From Mangrovibacterium lignilyticum (GTDB taxonomy: Bacteria; Bacteroidota; Bacteroidia; Bacteroidales; Prolixibacteraceae): DNA of 64,000 bases. Position 1 is the stretch's first letter. Each line of letters opens with the position of its first letter. The position numbers were made by a program, and so were the translations under genes. This document shows positions 1 through 8,821 of this stretch, in pieces. The stretch spans positions 62,001-126,000 of the forward strand of contig NZ_WKLH01000001.1 in the NCBI RefSeq assembly GCF_010882175.1, in the 5' to 3' direction. The notes beneath the pieces were generated by a model, which was given only the letters and a program-made list of their open reading frames with translations, did no database searches and had not been told where the DNA came from.

Positions 1-651
<651 letters not shown>

Positions 652-722
652 TTATTTGTAGTGCAATATTTGAGGCTACAAAGTAAATAAATTTATTCTT
701 AAAAGTTACAGGAGGGTTAGTT

Positions 723-2204
723 ATGAAAGCAAAAGTTACACTTATCTCGGCATTGGCACTATTACTTGGTGCTTGTACCACCGGGACCTATGTAACCGAT
801 CGGTACGATGATATCTATTTCACTCCCGGAGATGTACCTCCACCGGTTGTTGTAGACCCGGTTCCTGTTGATCAAAGCATGCAGAATTCAAAAGCTGCAC
901 CGCTTGTCATGCAAGAACAAAGCATTACCGATTCGGGAGATCAAACCTATACCAACCACGTATTTACCACTGATAATCCGGATGCAGACATGCATCTTTA
1001 CGACATGTCGGGCATGCAATTAGTTGAGTCTGATACGACAGCGTTGGAGAATGATGATAATGTGAATTATATCATTAATAACTATTACGATTCGAATGAT
1101 CTGGATTTTAGTTATCGTATAAATCGATTCCACCGCTATGGCTACTATTCGCCATACAGCTGGTACTATGATCCCTATTTCTACGATCCTTTCTACTACG
1201 ATTACTGGTATTCTCCTGGTTGGAGCATTAGCTTTGGATGGGGATGGGGTTATCCTTACGGAGGTTATTGGGGTAATTCCTGGTGCTGGGGTGGTGGCTA
1301 CTGGGGTAGCGGTTATTGGGGAGGCGGCTACTGGGGAGGATATTATCCCCCATATTACGGTCATGGTCCTTCCTATCCGATCTATAACAGTGACAACTAC
1401 AGTTATGGACACCGTCGTTCAAACTACGGAACTGTAAGCAGAAACTATGGAAGTAGAAATTCGAACACCGTTACAAGCAGAAGGTCGTCAACAACAGTTA
1501 GTCCTTCAAATAGAAGCGCAGTAGCCGGAACCACCACATCGAGACGTTCTGTTTCAGGAACAACTACTAGAACTGGTAGTTTAACAACCAAAAGTGCTAC
1601 TATCATGGACAAACGTCGTGATGCCTCAACCAATGGAGTAAGTTCAACCGGAAGAAGAAGTATTTCTTCAACAAACAGAAGTTATACCGGAAACATTGGG
1701 ACTAGTCAAACTCCGGCAGTAAGGCAAGGAACGCAAACTCGCAGTGCAGCGACCAGTAGTTCGACAAATGGAAGCAGGTATACTGCGCCGAGTCAAACCC
1801 GGACTTACACACCTAGTTATACGAAGCCACGTACTGTAACGCGTTCGAGCTATAACAACAGTTCATACAAATCATCATCAGGTTCTTCATATTCGAAACC
1901 TGCAACAACAAATAACAATCAGCAAAGGTCGACTTACAGAAGTACTTACAGCACGAAATCGACTTACCAGAAAGGTTCCAGTTCGAGTACGCCTAGCAGA
2001 TCATCCAGTTACAGCACTCCCTCACGAAGCAGTAGTCCGGCCTATCGTTCTTCCGGTAGTTCATCAACCTACCGTTCGTCAGGAAGCAGTAGTTCTAGTA
2101 GGTCTTCCTACTCGTCAGGAAGCAGTTCAAGGAGCTCTTCAGGATCATCAGGAAGCAGCTCAAGGAGTTCATCCGGTAGCAGCAGAGGCAGCGGCCGTCG
2201 ATAA
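723..2204 (+). CDS. Low-complexity lipoprotein (Tyr/Trp/Gly-rich then Ser/Arg-rich)
   Basis: A 493-residue predicted lipoprotein: a short hydrophobic signal ends in the lipobox LLLGAC at about residues 13-18, so Cys18 is the likely lipidated residue. After an acidic spacer, residues 130-225 are extremely rich in Tyr, Trp, Gly and Pro, with short GGYWG-type repeats. From about 230 to the end the chain is Ser/Arg/Thr/Tyr-rich and ends in SSS/SGSS runs; it is basic and probably disordered. The product lies directly upstream of an outer-membrane porin in the same direction (50-base gap), which suggests co-expression and an envelope location. I do not recognise a named domain; a surface or structural role is inference only. 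Confidence 0.75.
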   Translation: MKAKVTLISALALLLGACTTGTYVTDRYDDIYFTPGDVPPPVVVDPVPVDQSMQNSKAAPLVMQEQSITDSGDQTYTNHVFTTDNPDADMHLYDMSGMQLVESDTTALENDDNVNYIINNYYDSNDLDFSYRINRFHRYGYYSPYSWYYDPYFYDPFYYDYWYSPGWSISFGWGWGYPYGGYWGNSWCWGGGYWGSGYWGGGYWGGYYPPYYGHGPSYPIYNSDNYSYGHRRSNYGTVSRNYGSRNSNTVTSRRSSTTVSPSNRSAVAGTTTSRRSVSGTTTRTGSLTTKSATIMDKRRDASTNGVSSTGRRSISSTNRSYTGNIGTSQTPAVRQGTQTRSAATSSSTNGSRYTAPSQTRTYTPSYTKPRTVTRSSYNNSSYKSSSGSSYSKPATTNNNQQRSTYRSTYSTKSTYQKGSSSSTPSRSSSYSTPSRSSSPAYRSSGSSSTYRSSGSSSSSRSSYSSGSSSRSSSGSSGSSSRSSSGSSRGSGRR

Positions 2205-2254
2205 GTCTTTTTCACTAAGCGATAGAATAATTAGCTCATAAATTTAAGATAATT

Positions 2255-3826
2255 ATGAAAAAATTTCTTTATACACTCATGTTTCTGGCAGCTGTGTCAA
2301 CAGCCTTTGCTCAGAATATGGTAGATGCTTTACGGCTGTCAGATGTTAGAATTCAGGGAACAGCCCGATCAACTGCCATGGGTAATGCTTTTGGAGCATT
2401 AGGTGGAGATTTCACTTCATCAAGTATCAATCCTGCCGGAATGGGCTTATATAGAAGCAGTGAATTTGTACTTACGACGCAGATAGGTAAAACTGCTGTC
2501 GATGCAAATTATTTAGGAACCAATTCCTCCGATTCCAAGTTTAATCTGAGTGTACCCAGCATTGGTTATGTGGTTACTTTTCCATCAGCACCAAACAGTA
2601 CCAGTTCATTGGTTAGTTTCAGTATGGGCCTTGGTTATAACCGGATGAATAACTTCAATGTGAAGCAATTGGTTGTGGGTCGCGGGGCAACTTCTTCCAT
2701 GATGGACCAATTTGCGGTTAATTCGGATGGAACCGATCCCTGGAATCTGGATCCTTTTTATGAAGCTTTAGCTGCCTATGATCCATCTGACGACTACGGA
2801 GCTGATGTGATTTATTATTACGACGGCGACCCAAGTAAGACTTATTACCACGACATGCTTGTCGATCATAATGATCCGGGTAATTTGACGAATTTCCCAC
2901 ACGATCAGCGGAAATCATTTTCACAAAAAGGAAGTTTAGATGAGTACACAATTTCTTTTGCCGCTAATTTCAACCATAAAGTGTATTTAGGTGCCACCAT
3001 TGGCATCCACGATGTATACTTTAAAGAAACAACCACTTTAACAGAGTACAACATTGATTACCAAGGCAACAACGACTTCAATCGTTACCTGAATGAATAT
3101 GATTTCAACTCCTATTTGAGAACAACCGGTTCCGGATTCAATTTTAAATTTGGCGCTATTTTCAAACCCATCGATCAATTGCGTCTGGGCGTGGCTTTCC
3201 ATACGCCAACATTCTATGACTTGCACGACAGTTATGACAATAGCATGTATTCAGATGTCGATTACCTGAATGACCAAGGTGGATATAACAACTATCAAAC
3301 AACAAGCTATTCACCATACGGAGATTACGACTACAAAATGGAAACTCCATTGAAAGCCGTTTTAAGTGCCGCCTATGTAATTGGGAAATCCGGGTTGATC
3401 AGTGTTGATTACGAATACGTTGATTACTCAACAATGAAACTGAGAGATGGTGGCGACGGGTACGATTTCTACGACGAAAATATGGATATTAAGGACGCAT
3501 ACAAAGCTGTTGGCAACCTGAGGGTCGGCGGCGAATATCGCGTGAACAATCTCTTCAGTTTGCGAGGCGGATATGAGTATTTCCCAAGTGCATATAATAC
3601 AAACGCCTTTGGAACAACACAAATGAACGCCAACTCGGACACCCACACTTACTCTGCCGGATTTGGTATCAAAAGTGGCGGATTCTTTTTCGACGCAGCC
3701 TACAAACACATTGACAATACAAACTACCTGGAGCTTTACGAGGTTCCAAGTGGTGTAACTTCGCCAATGGCTAAGTTAGATTACAAAAATAACTATGTGA
3801 CATTCACACTAGGGTTTAGATTTTAA
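2255..3826 (+). CDS. OmpP1/FadL/TodX-family outer membrane transport protein
   Basis: A 523-residue protein with a signal peptide ending at AFAQ. The start of the mature protein (residues about 30-70) has the family hallmark: DVRIQGTARSTAMGNAFGALGGDFTS followed by SINPAGMGLYRSSEF, matching the N-terminal NPAG block of FadL/TodX-type long-chain fatty acid or hydrophobic compound channels. The rest alternates short amphipathic strands and ends LGFRF, with a C-terminal Phe as usual for beta-barrels. Substrate is not predictable. It follows the low-complexity lipoprotein on the same strand and is closed by a hairpin terminator at 3833-3861. Confidence 0.85.
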   Translation: MKKFLYTLMFLAAVSTAFAQNMVDALRLSDVRIQGTARSTAMGNAFGALGGDFTSSSINPAGMGLYRSSEFVLTTQIGKTAVDANYLGTNSSDSKFNLSVPSIGYVVTFPSAPNSTSSLVSFSMGLGYNRMNNFNVKQLVVGRGATSSMMDQFAVNSDGTDPWNLDPFYEALAAYDPSDDYGADVIYYYDGDPSKTYYHDMLVDHNDPGNLTNFPHDQRKSFSQKGSLDEYTISFAANFNHKVYLGATIGIHDVYFKETTTLTEYNIDYQGNNDFNRYLNEYDFNSYLRTTGSGFNFKFGAIFKPIDQLRLGVAFHTPTFYDLHDSYDNSMYSDVDYLNDQGGYNNYQTTSYSPYGDYDYKMETPLKAVLSAAYVIGKSGLISVDYEYVDYSTMKLRDGGDGYDFYDENMDIKDAYKAVGNLRVGGEYRVNNLFSLRGGYEYFPSAYNTNAFGTTQMNANSDTHTYSAGFGIKSGGFFFDAAYKHIDNTNYLELYEVPSGVTSPMAKLDYKNNYVTFTLGFRF

Positions 3827-3832
3827 ACGATG

Positions 3833-3861
3833 AGCGCTCCAACTGGGGCGCTTTTCTTTTG
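3833..3861 (+). terminator. Rho-independent terminator after the OmpP1-like gene
   Basis: Stem AGCGCTCC/GGGGCGCT (one G-U pair) with a 4-base loop, followed by TTTTCTTTT. It starts 7 bases after the stop codon. Confidence 0.8.
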
Positions 3862-3977
3862 TCCAGTCAAAACAGCGTTTCCCTATTCGTTTTGCATTCA
3901 TTCGTAAAATTTTTCACTTTTTCCATTTTTCAAACACGATTTTGCCGTAACTTGTATCTCGTTGAAGGGACTACATT

Positions 3978-4253
3978 ATGGATCAATTTAAGTATATCGA
4001 TTATATTTCTTCGCTTGAAATCTTCAAAAAAGCTGAAGTATTAGGTCGTCGTTTAAGGCTGGGGGAATTCAATACGTCCTGTTGGCTTCAAAAGGAAAAT
4101 ATTAAATTGGATGATATCAAGTCAATTTCCCGCAACTTTCCTGATTTACGCATTGTCATTATTGGTGAAGGAGAGTTTGAAGGATTTTACATTTATTCTC
4201 AAAAGAAAGAAACTTGTTTTAAATTTGAGGCTTCAATATTGAATTTGAAATAG
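3978..4253 (+). CDS. Hypothetical protein, 91 aa
   Basis: A small soluble protein (MDQFKYIDYISSLEIFKKAE...) with no signal peptide or membrane segment and no domain I recognise. The alternation of hydrophobic stretches (LRIVIIGEGEFEGFYIY) suggests a small alpha/beta fold. It ends 16 bases before the methyltransferase gene and points the same way, so it is likely the first gene of that transcription unit. An ATG at 3978 was chosen; an upstream overlapping frame at 3859 looks spurious. Confidence 0.55.
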   Translation: MDQFKYIDYISSLEIFKKAEVLGRRLRLGEFNTSCWLQKENIKLDDIKSISRNFPDLRIVIIGEGEFEGFYIYSQKKETCFKFEASILNLK

Positions 4254-4269
4254 CCTTTAATTTTTAAAC

Positions 4270-4983
4270 ATGTTATCATCCGATCCAATTGGACAAGCAG
4301 TTCATAATTTCCATTTTAAACGAATTGACTCACCTGTGACTATCTATGCAGATGGGTTCGATCCTGATTTGGTTAATCCTTCCTATTTCTTCCGCTCATT
4401 CAAACAAATGCCAAAACTTGAGCGATTAGCATTGGAAAAAGCACAGGGTAAGATTTTAGATGTCGGTGCCTGTGCCGGGTGCCACAGTGTATACTTGCAG
4501 GAAAAAGGTTTTGAGGTTACCGCGCTTGAACAATCGGCACTCTGTTGTCAGGTACTAAAAGATCGAAAACTGAAAACTGTCGTTCACCAGGATCTTTTCC
4601 AATTTGCTTCTCAAAAATTTGACACCATATTGCTGTTGATGAACGGAACAGGAATAGCCGGAACACTTCAGAATTTCAATCCATTCCTGTTACATCTTAA
4701 AAAGCTACTCAATCCCGGCGGACAAATCCTGATCGATTCATCAGATTTAATTTATCTTTACATGGAGGAGGATGGGTCTGCGTTAGTCAATCTTAACGCA
4801 TCTGATTACTACGGTGAACTAACCTATCAGACAGAATACAACGGAAGTAGAGGAAATAAATTTCCGTGGTTGTACCTGGATCGTGATAATCTGGCCAAAG
4901 AAGCTAAAAATGCTGGTCTGAAAATTGAGACATTTGATCATGGTAATCACTTTGACTATCTGGCAACATTGAAACACGCTTAA
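4270..4983 (+). CDS. Class I SAM-dependent methyltransferase
   Basis: A 237-residue Rossmann-type methyltransferase. Motif I is ILDVGACAGCHSVYLQ (about residues 58-73), motif II an acidic TALEQS after the second strand, and FDTILLLMNGTGIAG matches the motif IV region; NPGGQILIDSSD follows. The substrate is unknown. The stop codon TAA shares its last base with the ATG of the next gene (4983), so the two are translationally coupled. Linkage to the DUF4954 protein and NagB hints at a sugar- or envelope-related substrate, which is inference. Confidence 0.85.
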   Translation: MLSSDPIGQAVHNFHFKRIDSPVTIYADGFDPDLVNPSYFFRSFKQMPKLERLALEKAQGKILDVGACAGCHSVYLQEKGFEVTALEQSALCCQVLKDRKLKTVVHQDLFQFASQKFDTILLLMNGTGIAGTLQNFNPFLLHLKKLLNPGGQILIDSSDLIYLYMEEDGSALVNLNASDYYGELTYQTEYNGSRGNKFPWLYLDRDNLAKEAKNAGLKIETFDHGNHFDYLATLKHA

Positions 4984-7001
4984 TGATGAAAAAACAACTG
5001 TATCGTTCGCTTACCGGCGAAGAGATCGAAATTCTCGAGAAACAATGCTGTACGGCCGACAATTGGGACGCTGTTCGAATTGCGACTGAATTTGATCCGA
5101 GCCGCTATAGCAACACGCAATTTAGCGGTAGTATTCGCATTGGCGTTCAAAATGCGGAGATTGAATTATATGGGGGTGTTAAAAAGAAATGTGGTATTTA
5201 TCACGCACACCTGCATAATTGTGTCATTGGAAACAATGTCTACATCAACCACATTAAAAACTATATTGCCAATTACAACATTGAAGATGGTGTCGTCATT
5301 GACAATTCAGATATTTGCGCTGTAGATGGCACCAGCTCATTTGGTAACGGTACTCAGGTTGAAGTGCTGGACGAAACAGGCGGACGAAAGGTTGTTATTT
5401 TCGACGAACTATCGGCTCATTTAGCCTATATGCTTGCTTTTTACAAACACCGCCATAAGGTTGTTTGCAAGCTTGAAACGATGATTGACAGCTACTGCCG
5501 GTCAATCCGTTCAGACAAAGGTGTGATAGGCACCAATACACGCATTTTCAACTGCCGCGAGATCCGGAATGTAAAGATTGGAGCATATACCCTGATTAAC
5601 GGAGCCAGTGTTCTGGAGAATGGTACAATCAACTCCAACCAATCAGCACCGGTGTTAATCGGGCACGACGCCAATTTGAAGAACTTCATCGTTTCGTCAG
5701 GTTCTGAGATCTCCGATGGAGCAATAATTTCAGACTGTTTTATTGGACAAGGCTGTACCCTCGGAGCGCAGTATTCGGCTCAGCATTCACTGTTCTTTGC
5801 GAACTGCCAGGGATTTCATGGCGAGGCCTGTGCTGTTTTTGGAGGTCCGTACACAGTTACACACCACAAATCGACCTTATTAATTGCCGGCATGTTCTCA
5901 TTCTGTAATGCCGGAAGTGGATCGAACCAAAGTAACCACATGTACAAGTTGGGACCGATTCATCACGGAATTGCTGAACGCGGTACAAAAACCACCAGCG
6001 ATTCCTATTTGTTATGGCCGGCCCGAATTGGGGCGTTCACCCTTGTCATGGGGCGTCACTATAAAAACTCTGACACTTCGGATATGCCTTTCTCCTACCT
6101 CATCGAAAATAATGACGAGAGTTGGTTGGTTCCCGGTGTAAACTTAAGAAGTGTCGGAACAATCCGCGATGTATTGAAATGGCCGAAACGTGATAAACGA
6201 TCAGACCCGCACAAACTGGATTGTATCAATTTCAACCTGCTGAGTCCGTTTACCATTCAGAAAATGGATCATGCCATCCGGATCTTACATCAAATTCAGA
6301 AAATATCCGGAGAAACAACCGACGTATTTTCATATAATAACACGAAGATTAAGCGCGACGCCCTTCTAAAGGGGCTGAAACTCTATCATATGGCCATCAT
6401 GAAATTTATCGGCAACTCCATTATTACCCGCTTAAATAAAGGTCATCTGCATTCTCCTGAAGAAATTACCCATTACTTGAAGCCAACAAGTAAAATAGGT
6501 CTGGGCGATTGGATTGATCTTGCCGGATTAATTGCTCCCAAGAATGAAATTGTAAAATTGATGGAAGGAATTGAACGGGAAGAGATAACCAGCTTGGTTG
6601 AGATCGATCACAAATTCAGGGAACTGCATGCTAACTATTATGAATACGAATGGAACTGGACTGCCCAGTTCATTGAACACTATTTGAGAAAACCAATTAC
6701 TAACTTCTCGATTGATGAATTAATTACTGTTGTAAAGACCTGGCGGGAAAGTGTTGTGGAGATGGATCAGATGCTGTATGACGATGCCCGCAAAGAGTTC
6801 CGAATCGATGTAATGACCGGATTCGGAATTGATGGCGACAAACAAATAAAACAACGCGATTTTGAAAGCGTTCGAGGCAAATTCGAAGAAAACGACTTTG
6901 TAAAAGAAATTCTTCATCATATCGAGCGTAAAACAAAACTGGGAGAACGTGTAGTACAGCAATTACATTTAGCGACCAAAAAATTAAAAAACGAAAGATG
7001 A
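4983..7001 (+). CDS. DUF4954 family left-handed beta-helix protein
   Basis: A 672-residue protein whose residues about 50-400 are built of hexapeptide-like repeats (for example [78 protein letters not shown]), the signature of a left-handed beta-helix as in GlmU and LpxA-type acyl/nucleotidyl transferases. The C-terminal 250 residues are helical. This matches the large Bacteroidota/Spirochaete family DUF4954, whose activity is not established to my knowledge. It overlaps both its neighbours: 1 base with the methyltransferase and 4 bases (ATGA) with nagB, so the three are one operon. Overlap with nagB makes an amino-sugar or UDP-sugar link plausible, but that is inference. Confidence 0.85.
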   Translation: MMKKQLYRSLTGEEIEILEKQCCTADNWDAVRIATEFDPSRYSNTQFSGSIRIGVQNAEIELYGGVKKKCGIYHAHLHNCVIGNNVYINHIKNYIANYNIEDGVVIDNSDICAVDGTSSFGNGTQVEVLDETGGRKVVIFDELSAHLAYMLAFYKHRHKVVCKLETMIDSYCRSIRSDKGVIGTNTRIFNCREIRNVKIGAYTLINGASVLENGTINSNQSAPVLIGHDANLKNFIVSSGSEISDGAIISDCFIGQGCTLGAQYSAQHSLFFANCQGFHGEACAVFGGPYTVTHHKSTLLIAGMFSFCNAGSGSNQSNHMYKLGPIHHGIAERGTKTTSDSYLLWPARIGAFTLVMGRHYKNSDTSDMPFSYLIENNDESWLVPGVNLRSVGTIRDVLKWPKRDKRSDPHKLDCINFNLLSPFTIQKMDHAIRILHQIQKISGETTDVFSYNNTKIKRDALLKGLKLYHMAIMKFIGNSIITRLNKGHLHSPEEITHYLKPTSKIGLGDWIDLAGLIAPKNEIVKLMEGIEREEITSLVEIDHKFRELHANYYEYEWNWTAQFIEHYLRKPITNFSIDELITVVKTWRESVVEMDQMLYDDARKEFRIDVMTGFGIDGDKQIKQRDFESVRGKFEENDFVKEILHHIERKTKLGERVVQQLHLATKKLKNER

Positions 7002-7825
7002 GACTGATTATCCAGGAAAATTACGAGCAGCTGTCGAAATGGGCAGCCAATTATATTGCCCGAAAAATACAATTAGCTGTGCCAACAGCCGAAAAACCAT
7101 TTGTACTGGGCCTCCCAACCGGATCATCACCGCTGGGTGTTTACAAAGAACTGATCAAACTGCATCAAATCGGGGTTGTGAGCTTTAAGCACGTCATCAC
7201 CTTCAATATGGACGAATACGTGGGCATTCCCAAAGAACACCCGCAGAGCTATTACACTTTCATGTGGGATAATTTCTTCAGCCACATTGATATTCCGGCT
7301 GAGAATGTCAACATCCTGAACGGAAATCCGGAGAACCTGAAAGAAGAATGCGCCCGATACGAAGCTAAAATGAAGGAAGTTGGCGGCATCGATTTGTTCC
7401 TTGGAGGTATTGGTCCTGATGGGCATATTGCCTTTAACGAGCCGGGATCGTCGCTGGCATCGCGTACCCGCGACAAAGAATTGAACTACGACACCATTGT
7501 TGCCAACTCGCGTTTCTTCGAAAACGACGTCAATAAAGTGCCCAAATTAGCATTGACTGTTGGCGTAGCAACCGTGATGGATGCGAAAGAAGTATTGATC
7601 ATCGTTAACGGGCTGAATAAAGCCCGGGCGCTGAAACATGCCGTGGAAGAAGGTGTAAACCACATGTGGACCATCAGCGCGCTGCAGTTGCACCCCAAGG
7701 GCATGATTGTATGCGACGAACACGCTATCTACGAGTTAAAGGTGGGAACTTACAAACATTTCAAATCAATTGAGAATGCCAACCTGGATGCCGCGAAACT
7801 TTTAGGCAGCAACCTGGTTTGGTAA
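6998..7825 (+). CDS. nagB: Glucosamine-6-phosphate deaminase
   Basis: Converts glucosamine-6-phosphate to fructose-6-phosphate and ammonia, linking amino-sugar catabolism to glycolysis. The 275-residue length is typical. Recognisable blocks are [17 protein letters not shown] (phosphate-binding loop), [21 protein letters not shown] with the catalytic Asp-Glu pair, and [23 protein letters not shown], which carries the catalytic Asp and His. The start ATG overlaps the DUF4954 stop by four bases (ATGA). A strong terminator follows at 7850-7885. Confidence 0.96.
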   Translation: MRLIIQENYEQLSKWAANYIARKIQLAVPTAEKPFVLGLPTGSSPLGVYKELIKLHQIGVVSFKHVITFNMDEYVGIPKEHPQSYYTFMWDNFFSHIDIPAENVNILNGNPENLKEECARYEAKMKEVGGIDLFLGGIGPDGHIAFNEPGSSLASRTRDKELNYDTIVANSRFFENDVNKVPKLALTVGVATVMDAKEVLIIVNGLNKARALKHAVEEGVNHMWTISALQLHPKGMIVCDEHAIYELKVGTYKHFKSIENANLDAAKLLGSNLVW

Positions 7826-7849
7826 ACCTTCATTTCACCTTAAAAAAAG

Positions 7850-7886
7850 CAAAAGCCACAATCCGATAAATTGTGGCTTTTGTTTT
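7850..7886 (+). terminator. Terminator after nagB
   Basis: A 13-bp stem (CAAAAGCCACAAT/ATTGTGGCTTTTG) with a 7-base loop and a T-rich tail (TTTTAG). Its symmetry would also allow it to act on leftward transcripts from 7987. Confidence 0.85.
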
Positions 7887-7986
7887 AGCATTTTTCAAGC
7901 TATTGTAGAAGCCTTTTCACTTAATCCAGACGAAGCACCGGAACACGAACTCCAATGAGCAACGTTAAATGATCAGTGAAATAGTC

Positions 7987-8205
7987 TTATACCCAAATTC
8001 CTTTTTTAGGAGGGTTGCCGTACGAATCAAACGAATCACTGTTTTCGCGCAACACCTCTTTCAGCTCCTCTACTGTAAAATCGAAACCATCTTCTTTGGC
8101 AAGTTCTACAAATTTTTCCTCTGAAAAAGTGTTATCGTACTTCACACGAAATTGTCTGTCATCGGCACCTTTGTCCAATAAATCTAAAACGGCTTTTTTT
8201 GACAT
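7987..8205 (-). CDS. Nif11-like small protein
   Basis: A 72-residue acidic protein beginning MSKKAVLDLLDKGADDRQF. The middle, FVELAKEDGFDFTVEELKEVL, is the core signature of the Nif11 / Nif11-like leader peptide family (a short helix, AKE-GFDFT-EEL). In that family many members are N-terminal leaders of ribosomally made, modified peptides, ending in a GG or similar cleavage site and a variable core. Here there is no GG motif; the tail is NSDSFDSYGNPPKKGIWV. No modification enzyme or peptidase-containing ABC transporter is nearby, so it may be a stand-alone Nif11-domain protein. A TATATTTG box at 8237-8244 sits about 30 bases upstream. Confidence 0.7.
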   Translation of the reverse strand: MSKKAVLDLLDKGADDRQFRVKYDNTFSEEKFVELAKEDGFDFTVEELKEVLRENSDSFDSYGNPPKKGIWV

Positions 8206-8236
8206 CTTTTTATAGTTTTAAACGTTAGTGATTGTT

Positions 8237-8244
8237 CAAATATA
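8237..8244 (-). promoter_or_regulatory. Bacteroidota-type -7 box for the Nif11-like gene
   Basis: Reads TATATTTG on the minus strand, an exact TAnnTTTG match, about 31 bases upstream of the ATG at 8205. No convincing -33 TTTG at the usual spacing was found, so this is a partial match. Confidence 0.45.
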
Positions 8245-8361
8245 GCAACAAATGAATTTTGACATTTAGATACCCAATCAAAATTCATGCTATCAATAAG
8301 AAAATTTAACACTCATCGCACGATCATTTAATCATTCTATGCCCCAATATAAAGACAAATA

Positions 8362-8655
8362 ATTCTTCCGGTCATTTCCACCGGTTCTCGTTGGCCTTTC
8401 CGCAGGCATAGCAGACACTTACTTTTCCTGAGCAGGCATTTCCTCCCCCCGGGCAAGGCTCTCCTCCACTTTCGCAATAACTTCCGCTTCGTTAGCTGCC
8501 TGTTCCCCTGCTTCAGTGGACCTTTTCGCTCGTTTGGCAGACTCTTACCCGGCTGTATTCGCCTTGTTCGCGTCTTTAGCAATGTTTCCCTCATCGTTAG
8601 CAACCATTTCCTCCACTTTCGCGACCATTTTCTCGCCTTTCGCTGCCATTTCCTC
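8362..8655 (-). repeat. Degenerate 21-bp tandem repeat, about 14 units
   Basis: Read on the minus strand, the sequence from 8655 to 8362 divides without gaps into fourteen 21-base units resembling GAGGAAATGGTTGCGAAAGTG; the best units are 8635-8655, 8614-8634, 8593-8613 and 8467-8487. Position-specific conservation (purine-rich GAGGAA start, GCGAAA near the end) persists through the array while units drift. In one frame it would encode heptads such as EKMVAKV and EEMVAND, but that frame is broken by two in-phase stops, so it is unlikely to be a functional coiled-coil gene. It lies in the gap between the PFOR terminator and the Nif11-like gene. Confidence 0.8.
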
Positions 8656-8764
8656 AAATGTAAAAAGCTTGCTAAAACAGTGAATGATATGGACCGTGAG
8701 GAGTATATCGGGGAATAAGGGCAGCTTTCGAAAACTCCCGTAAACCGAGCCTGCACAGGCCAAT

Positions 8765-8797
8765 AAAAAAGCCACCATCCTTTCGGACAGTGGCTTT
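8765..8797 (-). terminator. Terminator downstream of PFOR
   Basis: Minus-strand RNA forms a 13-bp stem AAAGCCACTGTCC / GGATGGTGGCTTT (two G-U pairs) closed by a GAAA tetraloop and followed by six U, 25 bases after the PFOR stop. Confidence 0.88.
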
Positions 8798-8821
8798 TGC
8801 TATATAATAAACGGTTTTTTT

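Noticed and set aside
8545-8778. A 77-codon ORF (MVAFLLACAGS...) ending in heptads
   Set aside because: It starts inside the nifJ terminator hairpin and its C-terminal half is simply the 21-bp repeat read in one frame before a stop.
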